DNA of 12,954 nt, taken from the NCBI GenBank assembly GCA_902479075.1, contig CABSNK010000032.1, positions 1-12,954 of the forward strand, in the 5' to 3' direction. The stretch is from an uncultured Collinsella sp. (lineage in GTDB: Bacteria; Actinomycetota; Coriobacteriia; Coriobacteriales; Coriobacteriaceae). The translations under genes were made by a program, and so were the position numbers. The notes beneath the pieces were generated by a model. That model did no database searches. It had not been told where the DNA came from and saw nothing but the letters and a program-made list of their open reading frames with translations. This document shows, in pieces, positions 1 to 5,939 of this stretch (positions within the stretch are counted from its first letter, which is position 1; each line of letters starts with the position of its first letter).

Positions 1-32
1 ATAAAAGAAAAGGACCCCTTTGCAGAGGTCCT
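1..32 (-). terminator. Intrinsic terminator of tRNA-Phe
   Basis: On the minus strand an 8-bp stem (11-18 paired with 25-32, with one U-G wobble) and a 6-base loop are followed by a T-rich tract with a single C break (TTTTCTTTT, about 2-10). It begins 13 bases after the tRNA body, so it very likely ends the tRNA transcript. Confidence 0.8.
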
Positions 33-45
33 AGTCAATTCAAGG

Positions 46-118
<73 letters not shown>

Positions 119-150
119 ATTTGAGGTGTGCCTTGTTTCAAGGCTTGATT

Positions 151-179
151 AGTATAACCAAGGACGCGCTCCGGTCAAC
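151..179 (-). promoter_or_regulatory. Sigma70-type promoter for tRNA-Phe
   Basis: On the minus strand a -35 box TTGACC (174-179) and a -10 box TATACT (151-156) are separated by exactly 17 bases. Each box differs from the consensus at one position. The expected start is near 144-145, leaving a leader of about 26 bases before the mature tRNA 5' end at 118. Strength and placement fit a stable-RNA gene. Confidence 0.8.
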
Positions 180-253
180 CGAGAATTTGAAAAAAGTTTT
201 TGAGCACGGCGCCAGCCACAAGGCCGACCCTATAGAACAGCACGTTAGAGACA

Positions 254-541
254 TCAACCCACCGCAAGAAGTTTTTCGCTCAGGGCTGCGCGGGCAAACT
301 CACTTGGCGTCATTCCTTCAGCCGCCGCCCGACGACGAATCGCCTCCTTCATCCCTAGGGGAATCTTGACCGATAGCGTTGCCGTCCCTTCGCTTGAGAG
401 CGGAGGCCGCCCGTGCACGATCCCCCCAACGGTATGCTCGCCGTCCGGAAACCCGCCATGCTCGTACGACTCGCACCACGCGTCAATCATTTCATCCGTT
501 ACAACCTGACCATTGGCAGCCGTATACGCCTTGCTCATCAT
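254..541 (-). CDS. Ribbon-helix-helix antitoxin-like protein
   Basis: This 95-residue protein is probably the DNA-binding antitoxin of a type II toxin-antitoxin pair. The N-terminal half (about 1-50) contains VTDEMIDAWCESYEHGGFPDGEHTVGG, here described only as an acidic toxin-facing segment. Residues 52-92 look like a ribbon-helix-helix (CopG/Arc-like) module: a beta strand TLSVKIPLGM, a basic helix with RRR, then a short turn and the helix TPSEFARAALSEKL. Its start ATG overlaps the stop of the upstream toxin-like gene in an ATGA junction, so the two are translationally coupled; a second ATG follows immediately at 538. Toxin-before-antitoxin order is the one seen in brnTA-type modules. The family call rests on sequence pattern only; a plain transcriptional regulator is the alternative. 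Confidence 0.75.
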   Translation of the reverse strand: MMSKAYTAANGQVVTDEMIDAWCESYEHGGFPDGEHTVGGIVHGRPPLSSEGTATLSVKIPLGMKEAIRRRAAAEGMTPSEFARAALSEKLLAVG

Positions 542-804
542 CGACCCCTCTGCCGAGCTTGCTCGATCTCTTGCCAGAATTTCTTCTGAACCGGAGACAG
601 GGCATGAACAATGAGCCATCCACGAATTAGTTCGACCGCAACAAGTTCCACACTTCGACCATCTGGAAGCCATCCAATGGCAAGCCATCTCGGCGGCTCG
701 TCCTCCGACTCGCGGCGAATGCACTCAGTAACCGCGAACCAGGCACCAAGCACTTGCTTTTCCGTCAAGTGTTTTTTGGCGTTGGGATGGATCTCAACAT
801 CCAT
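538..804 (-). CDS. Small toxin-like protein (putative BrnT/RelE-like toxin)
   Basis: This 88-residue protein begins MDVEIHPNAKKHLTEKQV. The start at 804 is fixed by a strong ribosome site, GGAGGAGA, on the minus strand just upstream; longer in-frame starts have no such site. The layout suggests a compact alpha/beta RelE/BrnT-type fold: an N-terminal His/Lys segment (HPNAKKH), a helix, then two or three strands (RWLAIGWLPDGRSVELVAV, GWLIVHALSP) and a charged C-terminal helix (KKFWQEIEQARQRGR). I recall similar actinobacterial proteins paired with RHH proteins, but I cannot name a characterised member. If it is a toxin, the likely activity is RNA cleavage; this is inference. It lies 58 bases downstream of the DUF192 gene with no terminator between, so read-through from the pilus operon is possible. 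Confidence 0.65.
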   Translation of the reverse strand: MDVEIHPNAKKHLTEKQVLGAWFAVTECIRRESEDEPPRWLAIGWLPDGRSVELVAVELIRGWLIVHALSPVQKKFWQEIEQARQRGR

Positions 805-829
805 GCATCTTCTCCTCCATCTTACCCAA

Positions 830-859
830 TTTCGTATGACGAAAGTCCGCTGTCGCCAA
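830..859 (-). promoter_or_regulatory. Candidate promoter and operator of the toxin-antitoxin unit
   Basis: A perfect dyad, TTTCGT-ATG-ACGAAA, spans 830-844, 26 bases upstream of the toxin-like start. On the minus strand it overlaps a weak -10 (TACGAA, 831-836) placed 17 bases from a weak -35 (TTGGCG, 854-859). A palindrome over the promoter of an RHH antitoxin operon is the usual arrangement for autorepression. The promoter boxes match consensus poorly (4/6 and 3/6), so the dyad is the stronger part of this call. Confidence 0.35.
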
Positions 860-862
860 TTC

Positions 863-1222
863 CTACGCCGGCACTTGTTGAAAGGCGGGAGGTGTAGCGA
901 GGATTGAAGGGCGTTCCAGCACCGCCCAGGCACCGGGACAGGAACACATGCGCCAAGGACGGACGTTTTCGTAGCATGCGAGGATGCTGCCGTTGCGGTC
1001 GATAAAAGTAATGTCGATGGGGTAGGCCATAAAGCAGGTGTGGACCGAAGAGCAGCGTGGGAACGCCATGACGAGCGGCAACCCGTTGGCGGCAATCGGA
1101 GACCGTCCCAGCATGCCGCGCAGGCGCACGGCAAACGACTCCGCCACCACAAACTCGGCAGGCGTCCAACCCAGCCTGTTGAGCGCCCGCGCGTAGGCAA
1201 TGTAGGATGAGGCCGCGGTCAC
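863..1222 (-). CDS. DUF192 family protein at the end of the Tad operon
   Basis: This 119-residue protein carries the DUF192 signature: RLRGMLGR near residue 37, CSSVHTCFMAYPIDITFIDRNG in the middle, then a V-P-W...A-W-A-VLE tail. The GTG start at 1222 sits in a GTGA overlap with the stop of the preceding TadE-like gene, behind a GGGGGTGG purine run, so translation is probably coupled. The DUF192 family is widespread and its biochemical role is not established. Its place as last gene of a pilus operon suggests, without proof, a part in pilus assembly or in a cell-envelope step. There is no signal peptide or transmembrane segment. Four cysteines occur (two in CSSVHTC, one in LACYE, one in CSCP counted with its neighbour as a pair), possibly relevant to metal or redox chemistry. 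Confidence 0.85.
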   Translation of the reverse strand: MTAASSYIAYARALNRLGWTPAEFVVAESFAVRLRGMLGRSPIAANGLPLVMAFPRCSSVHTCFMAYPIDITFIDRNGSILACYENVRPWRMCSCPGAWAVLERPSILATPPAFQQVPA

Positions 1223-1695
1223 ATAACCACCCCCGGACGCCACGGATCGACCGTCACTGCGCGCTCGTGCGACAACTTTGCCGGTGCCCCCAGCGAAACG
1301 CCGGCGATGCTGAGCGAGCTCGGCCACGGCTCATAGCGCATGATGCAGGTATAGGTCCTAAACGTGCCGGAAAGTGAAAGCAGACCGCCATCCGATGTTG
1401 TCGCACCCTGTTTGCTCGAGACCTCGATCTGCAAGTCATAGCCTTCCATGGCATGTTGAATCTGAGCCTGAACGGTCGCGGAGGCATCGATGGAGCTGTC
1501 GTCGCCCTCCCCGCTCGGAGCCACGGCGTGCGCCAGCACGATATCGGGCACCACGCGATCGAAGCGCGCGACCGCGTCGGCAAAGACCATGACGTTGTAC
1601 ACGATAAGCGCCAGAACCAGCAGGACGGGCGTGACCACGGCCATCTCGACCGTCGCCTGGGCGCGCTCCTCGCACAGGCGCGTGCGGATGCCCAT
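1219..1695 (-). CDS. TadE-like minor pilin (second copy)
   Basis: This 158-residue protein starts at the ATG at 1695, which shares one base with the upstream stop (TAATG). The N-terminus MGIRTRLCEERAQATVEMAV is a class III (type IV pilin-like) leader: a charged start, then A|QATVE with the glutamate at +5, then a hydrophobic helix of about 20 residues (VVTPVLLVLALIVYNVMVFA). The rest is a presumably extracytoplasmic domain with little recognisable sequence. TadE/TadF proteins are pseudopilins processed by the prepilin peptidase and needed for Flp pilus formation; this copy takes the position a TadF would have. Its 3' end overlaps the DUF192 gene by four bases. Confidence 0.8.
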   Translation of the reverse strand: MGIRTRLCEERAQATVEMAVVTPVLLVLALIVYNVMVFADAVARFDRVVPDIVLAHAVAPSGEGDDSSIDASATVQAQIQHAMEGYDLQIEVSSKQGATTSDGGLLSLSGTFRTYTCIMRYEPWPSSLSIAGVSLGAPAKLSHERAVTVDPWRPGVVM

Positions 1696-3860
1696 TACGA
1701 CCCACCGCCCAGGGCACCCGCCAGTGTGGCGACATCGACGGTAAGTGGGATGGAACCGCCGCCGGGCAGCGGAATCTCCGCAAGCGTGAACACCGTGCCG
1801 CTGATGGTGCGCTCGACTTGATATTCCAGCGCCTCGCAAAGCGCCTTGGGATCGGTTACGCCCAGCGGAATACTTCGTAGCTTGTCCTGCACTTTAGAAA
1901 GACCTGTGATGTCAGACCCCGGGCTCTTGATGACATTGGCGGTGTCGGTCAGCACCGGCTTTCGCAGGCGCAAGTCGCACGGCTCCAAGCCCAGCGCCGC
2001 CACGGACGCCGAAACGGTATCGCCGAGCCACGATGCAATGGAGCCCAGCGCGCCACTGCCCCCTCCCAAGCCATCGATCATCTCGTCCATGAGCTCGTCG
2101 GCCGAGTCTTGGATGTCTCCGTATCCCACAAGCAGCCGTCCCCAAACATCCATGACGCCATCGAGCACGCCGGCAACGCCACCCGAACGCTCCTCCAACG
2201 TCGAGAAAAACCGCGAGAGAACGTTGTTCTGCGCCGTCGCGTCATCGGGCGCCAGCACCGCAGCAGAGATTGCACCGCGATCGCCAAGCCTGACTGTCGT
2301 GTTAAACGAAGAGTTGAGCTCATCGGGGCTCGAGATGGCACCCGAAACCGCAAGGGCAACCACGCCATTTCGCCCGGGTGGGGCGATACGTGGACGCTCG
2401 CCCGAAAGCGCTTTAATGGCCTCGTCAAACGCATTGCCCGCACGGTCAGCCTCGTCCTCGGTCTGGCGCATGAGCTCAAGCTCTTTGTTGCGGCATTCGA
2501 CATAGTCTTCCAGAGCGTCTTTAAATCGATCAAAGTGGTACTCGAAGCCGTTTTCGATAGAAGTCGAAGGGGCCGCAACGGCGCCGAGCGACGAAACACC
2601 AAAATGGCATCTGTTGCATTTGCCCTGCCCGTCATAAGCAGCGACCGAGGCTAGCCCGCTTGGCGTTCCTTTCTTATAGTTGGGGCAGCTCGTTCCATAA
2701 TGCAGATACGTTTTGCCATCGTTGGTACTGGTTGGCCACGCCGCATCGGTATAGAGTTCCGTCGCTCTCACCTCGTCAGTGTTGCGTGGCAACAGCGGGA
2801 TATAGGAAGTGACTTCATCTCCGTCCTCGGTTACATATGCGCGATTGACCTCTGTACTCGCATAGGTGTAAAACGCCTTGCGCGCCGCCGACTCCGCCTT
2901 CGTCTCGACGCTTGAGCCCTGAGGCGCCTCGTTTGCAAGGCGCAAGCGGTAATAGGCCTTCGCGCGATCGAGCGCCACCTGTGGCTCCCATGTGACGCTC
3001 GAGGCATAGTGCGGATTCTCAATATCCGAAAGTTTCGCCAAACTCCTCGCGCGTTCCCACATGCATGAGCAGCTTCCGACTGCGTCTTTGTCCGATCCGC
3101 CGCAGTCGGCAAGCCAGGCGCGTTCCTTGGCCTTTGACGTCTTCTCGGATGCTTTCTGCAGTTCCTTGGCAGCATAGTCAAGGTCTTTTGAGGTACTCTC
3201 GATGGCGTCGGTCGAGATCTCGGAACCCTCGAGCGCAACAAAATCCGACTCGGACGTCCTGGGCACGGCAAGCGCTGTACCGGTATAGGTCACACCTTCG
3301 GTATCCTGCGCCGACACGGCCTGCGTAGCTCGCGCGGCAACCAGATACGGTAGAGCCGTCTCGATTTTCTGCAGGCCCTTGGAGGCGCTTTTGGCAAACT
3401 TGTTGCGCGTTTTAATGATCTCGATTCCTGTGTCGACCATATCGCCCGCGGCAAGCTCGGCACCTGGAATAAGAATGGCGACCAAGCCGGTGCCGATCGT
3501 AGCAAACCCCGCCAGCCCCAAACTCAAAATGCTCGCATCCACCACCGTCGCAGCCGTGTGGTAGGACGACACCACATTGGCGCCTGCCAGCGCGCCGCTA
3601 TCGGCAGCCACCTGGGTGTCCCCCGCGCGCGACATGCTCCATATCGCCGCCGTCGACGAAAACAGCAGCGTGAGCACCACCAAGATGACCACTGCAGAGG
3701 AGAGCGTGGTGTAGGCACCGTCTTCGATAAACAGGTCGATCCCGGCTCGATCCATAAAGCCGCCTCGCTTGCAGCGAGCACGCGGTCGGCAACGGCACGC
3801 AAGCCCCCTCGTCACCTTCAACAGGCAGCGCTTAATCCCATGCAGCAATCCATGAATCAT
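1695..3860 (-). CDS. Large TadG-like pilus-associated protein
   Basis: This 721-residue protein is anchored by one N-terminal helix (about 52-76, AVVILVVLTLLFSSTAAIW) followed by DTQVAADSGALAGA (81-94), the hallmark of the Tad/TadG N-terminal domain. A second hydrophobic stretch lies at about 109-139. The rest should be outside the membrane and includes charged, probably coiled-coil segments (about 220-250 and 445-485). Cysteines cluster at 253, 264, 266, 392, 415, 418 and 456, including CNRCH at 415-419. The ATG at 3860 follows a strong GGAGGGAG site and overlaps the upstream TadE-like gene by 29 bases. An alternative ATG at 3755 (686 residues, site GAGGCGG) would remove the basic leader RCRPRARCKR and is a real possibility. 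TadG proteins are thought to link pilus and envelope or act at the tip; the exact role here is unknown. Confidence 0.8.
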   Translation of the reverse strand: MIHGLLHGIKRCLLKVTRGLACRCRPRARCKRGGFMDRAGIDLFIEDGAYTTLSSAVVILVVLTLLFSSTAAIWSMSRAGDTQVAADSGALAGANVVSSYHTAATVVDASILSLGLAGFATIGTGLVAILIPGAELAAGDMVDTGIEIIKTRNKFAKSASKGLQKIETALPYLVAARATQAVSAQDTEGVTYTGTALAVPRTSESDFVALEGSEISTDAIESTSKDLDYAAKELQKASEKTSKAKERAWLADCGGSDKDAVGSCSCMWERARSLAKLSDIENPHYASSVTWEPQVALDRAKAYYRLRLANEAPQGSSVETKAESAARKAFYTYASTEVNRAYVTEDGDEVTSYIPLLPRNTDEVRATELYTDAAWPTSTNDGKTYLHYGTSCPNYKKGTPSGLASVAAYDGQGKCNRCHFGVSSLGAVAAPSTSIENGFEYHFDRFKDALEDYVECRNKELELMRQTEDEADRAGNAFDEAIKALSGERPRIAPPGRNGVVALAVSGAISSPDELNSSFNTTVRLGDRGAISAAVLAPDDATAQNNVLSRFFSTLEERSGGVAGVLDGVMDVWGRLLVGYGDIQDSADELMDEMIDGLGGGSGALGSIASWLGDTVSASVAALGLEPCDLRLRKPVLTDTANVIKSPGSDITGLSKVQDKLRSIPLGVTDPKALCEALEYQVERTISGTVFTLAEIPLPGGGSIPLTVDVATLAGALGGGS

Positions 3861-4350
3861 AGTCTCCCTCCAGCCACTCGGGACGCGATCGGTACGAGAC
3901 GTCGACCTTAAGCTCGACATAGCCGTTTTGGCCTGCGCTACCCATAGCCTGCGCAAACGCACCGATCACGGGCAGCGGTTTAACCTCGCCGGTAACGGAA
4001 ACGGACGAGACGCCGCCCGCATCGGCCCGACCAAGCTCGATATCCCACGACAGGGGCCCGCCGGCATGAAAAATCGAAACGTCGGGAACCGCGGCAAGAC
4101 GGCGGCGGGCGAACTCCTTGAGGTCTTCGTCGTCCTCCACCGTTGTCGTGGTCATGAGCCGTGCGGTCTCGGCGGCGGCAGACTCCATGACCGCGCGCGT
4201 GTAGAGCAGGCACACCGGCTGCAGCGCCAACAGGACGAGCGTCAGAAACGTCGGCAGCAGGAATGCCGCCTCGACCGTAGACTGCGCCCGGTCCTCGCGC
4301 GCGACATCAATACAGCGCGATGTCCTTAGCGCCCGCAGCAGCGTCGACAA
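3832..4350 (-). CDS. TadE-like minor pilin (first copy), start uncertain
   Basis: The product carries the leader REDRAQSTVEAAF followed by a hydrophobic helix (LLPTFLTLVLLALQPVCLLY) and an extracytoplasmic domain of about 120 residues, matching the TadE family layout. The start is a problem: no ATG or GTG occurs near the expected place. The listed start is a TTG at 4350 without a visible ribosome site (172 residues). An ATT at 4311, overlapping the TGA of the upstream pilin-like gene and preceded by AAGGA 11 bases away, would give a leader (M)DVAREDRAQ that aligns well with the MHDVLREESAQ leader of that upstream protein (159 residues). The gene body and stop (3832) are secure. The 3' end overlaps the TadG-like gene. 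Confidence 0.75.
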   Translation of the reverse strand: MSTLLRALRTSRCIDVAREDRAQSTVEAAFLLPTFLTLVLLALQPVCLLYTRAVMESAAAETARLMTTTTVEDDEDLKEFARRRLAAVPDVSIFHAGGPLSWDIELGRADAGGVSSVSVTGEVKPLPVIGAFAQAMGSAGQNGYVELKVDVSYRSRPEWLEGDYDSWIAAWD

Positions 4351-4525
4351 CCGATGTCGAGGCGACGCCGTGAGATGCCGTCCGCTCGACCAGCGCCGCC
4401 AAGCGCCCATCGGCACCGGCGCGCCAAAGCCCCGCGATCGCCAGCACGATGGAAAGCAGCGCCACCGTGACGATGGCGTACTCGACCGTTGCCTGGGCAG
4501 ATTCCTCACGCAGGACATCATGCAT
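4307..4525 (-). CDS. Short Flp/TadE-like pilin protein
   Basis: This 72-residue protein begins MHDVLREESAQATVEYAIV, then has a hydrophobic helix (VALLSIVLAIAGLW) and a short tail of about 40 residues. The box SAQATVEYA is nearly the same as that of the Flp pilin upstream (SAQGTTEYA), including the E-Y pair typical of Flp pilins, so it is a second pilin or pseudopilin. The tail is longer and more polar than in Flp, which argues for a minor component rather than a second major subunit. The ATG lies one base after the upstream stop, with GAAGGGG as ribosome site inside the end of that gene. Confidence 0.75.
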   Translation of the reverse strand: MHDVLREESAQATVEYAIVTVALLSIVLAIAGLWRAGADGRLAALVERTASHGVASTSVVDAAAGAKDIALY

Positions 4526-4526
4526 T

Positions 4527-5090
4527 TCACGACCCCTTCTTTGAGTTCGTTGTCTGCGGGGTCAGACGGACCACGCGCAGGCGACACGAAGTATCACCAG
4601 CATCCGCGGCAACCGTCACCATATCGACCCAGCCGCGTCCGTCACGCACGATGGCGCCCCACACGTTGCCCTTGATGTCGAGATAGCCGCTCAGAGCAAG
4701 TTGTGCCGTGGGTACTTCGCGATAGGCACGCAGCATATCCGCCGCCGCTTCGGTCATCGGTCGGCACTCGGACCATGCGAGACGAACAGCGACGGCATTG
4801 TTTGCCGACGAACCCGTTGCAGCGCCCGCTCGCTCGTCGAGTGCTTGCAAGAACGTTTGTGCCGTGACGGCGGCATTCGCATCGTCCGCGTCTTGCGCAT
4901 CGTCTTTTTGAGACGTCGCAGCCGAACCCGAGCCCGCATCCGCGGCAACCCCTAAACGTTGTTGCCGCGCCGCGTTAAGCCCCCAAACCGCCACTGCCAC
5001 CGCCACGACCGCACAGGCGAGCACCAGCAACGCGCCGACGGGACGGGCGCCCTCTACAGGCTGTTGATGCCCTCGCTGATAGCGCTCCAT
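4527..5090 (-). CDS. Unknown membrane-anchored protein in the Tad operon
   Basis: I do not recognise this 187-residue protein. It has a short cytoplasmic start (MERYQRGHQQPVEGARP), one clear transmembrane helix at about 18-40 (VGALLVLACAVVAVAVAVWGL), a low-complexity Ala/Asp/Ser linker (about 48-75) and a C-terminal domain of about 110 residues with two cysteines (in WSECRP and TSCRLR) that could form a disulfide outside the cell. N-in/C-out topology fits a bitopic assembly factor. The pattern of mixed strands near the end (GYLDIKGNVWGAIV, GWVDMVTVAADAG, CRLRVVRLTP) suggests a small alpha/beta fold. It overlaps flp by 37 bases and sits between two pilin-like genes, so a role in pilus assembly is likely but undefined. 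No pilin leader box is present. Confidence 0.8.
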   Translation of the reverse strand: MERYQRGHQQPVEGARPVGALLVLACAVVAVAVAVWGLNAARQQRLGVAADAGSGSAATSQKDDAQDADDANAAVTAQTFLQALDERAGAATGSSANNAVAVRLAWSECRPMTEAAADMLRAYREVPTAQLALSGYLDIKGNVWGAIVRDGRGWVDMVTVAADAGDTSCRLRVVRLTPQTTNSKKGS

Positions 5091-5287
5091 AGATCTTGGA
5101 CCTTGCCCTTAAATGCGACGATGGCAATGATGGCAATCACCACGAGCACACCGACCAGGATGGCGTACTCGGTGGTGCCCTGCGCGCTCTCCTCCCGCAG
5201 CAGTTCCTCGGCACGCTGGCGAGCGTGAATTGACTGGCAAGACGCCCAGCTCCAAACCTTGCCAACAACGTCAGTCATCGTATTCAT
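5054..5287 (-). CDS. flp: Flp major pilin
   Basis: This 77-residue prepilin has a leader of about 34 residues ending LREESA, the processing box QGTTEYA with Glu at +5 and the Glu-Tyr pair of Flp pilins, a hydrophobic helix ILVGVLVVIAIIAIVAF, and the short amphipathic tail KGKVQDLWSAISEGINSL. The mature pilin would be about 43 residues, normal for Flp. Residue -1 is Ala rather than the usual Gly. The ATG at 5287 follows AGGGAGGA, one of the best ribosome sites in the operon, and this is one of the few junctions with a real gap (10 bases after tadC), which fits high expression of the main subunit. A second ATG at 5278 is a minor alternative. Confidence 0.93.
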   Translation of the reverse strand: MNTMTDVVGKVWSWASCQSIHARQRAEELLREESAQGTTEYAILVGVLVVIAIIAIVAFKGKVQDLWSAISEGINSL

Positions 5288-5297
5288 GTATTCCTCC

Positions 5298-5939
5298 CTA
5301 CATCATCCCGCCTGCTCCCAGCAGCGGGCCCAATATGGACAGAAGCAACGCCGGCAAGATGAGCGTGCCGGTGGGAATCAGCAGCTTGACCGGCGCGCGC
5401 TCGATCTCGCGCTCGACCGCGGCGCGATGGGCCGCGCGAATCTCGCGACTTTGGGCCGCCAGCGTCTCGGCAAGCGGGGCACCGAGGGCAAGCGCCTGCC
5501 CCGCTGTGATGGCAAAGGTCTCGAGCGCCCGCACATCTAGATCGCGCGCGGCCGCCAGAAGCTCGTCCTCGCGCGTCCCCACGCCCACCTGCCACGCCAT
5601 GCAGGCTCGCTCAAGGCGGAGCGCCAACGTCGATCGGCGATTGGCGCAAAAAACCTCAAGCGCCGCATCGAACGAAAGGCCAGCCGAAAGCCCCAGACGC
5701 ACCACGTCGATCATCTCGGACACCTCGCCAAGCGACACCTGCGTCGTACCACCCGTGCCGAGCATGCCCTTCAACCGTGCTGCCAGGGCATCGGTCACCG
5801 AGCGGGCAGCCGCGACAACCAGCAGCGCCTCGCGTTTGCAGGCCTGGACGATCTTGTGTGCGTCCGCACGATTGAGCCCCGTCGCGACAAACACGCTGAA
5901 CGCGCACAGGCACGCCGCGGCCCCGACCAGGGCGCTCAT
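5298..5939 (-). CDS. tadC: TadC-like inner-membrane platform protein
   Basis: This 213-residue protein has an N-terminal membrane helix (about 4-22), a type II secretion F (GspF/PilC) domain from about 72 to 180 (EMIDVVRLGLSAGLSFDAALE, then ALETFAITAGQALALGAPLAETL) and a C-terminal membrane hairpin (LLIPTGTLILPALLLSILGPLL). It is shorter than typical proteobacterial TadC (roughly 280-300 residues), lacking a second N-terminal membrane span. With TadB it forms the platform on which the TadA motor acts. Its ATG overlaps the tadB stop (ATGA), so the pair should be made in equal amounts. Confidence 0.88.
   Translation of the reverse strand: MSALVGAAACLCAFSVFVATGLNRADAHKIVQACKREALLVVAAARSVTDALAARLKGMLGTGGTTQVSLGEVSEMIDVVRLGLSAGLSFDAALEVFCANRRSTLALRLERACMAWQVGVGTREDELLAAARDLDVRALETFAITAGQALALGAPLAETLAAQSREIRAAHRAAVEREIERAPVKLLIPTGTLILPALLLSILGPLLGAGGMM

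Noticed and set aside
190..228. Possible terminator after the antitoxin-like gene (7-bp stem with two wobbles, then a T-run)
   Set aside because: The stem is weak and the T-run starts about 12 bases after it, too far for a standard intrinsic terminator.
415..419. Reading the CNRCH motif (residues 415-419 of the TadG-like protein) as proof of a c-type cytochrome
   Set aside because: A single CxxCH in a 721-residue protein is weak evidence, with no nearby cytochrome maturation gene; kept only as a finding to test.
805..1200. Long upstream extension of the toxin-like reading frame
   Set aside because: The extension lies opposite the DUF192 gene frame and is Arg/Ser/Trp-rich; the ATG at 804 has GGAGGAGA directly upstream.
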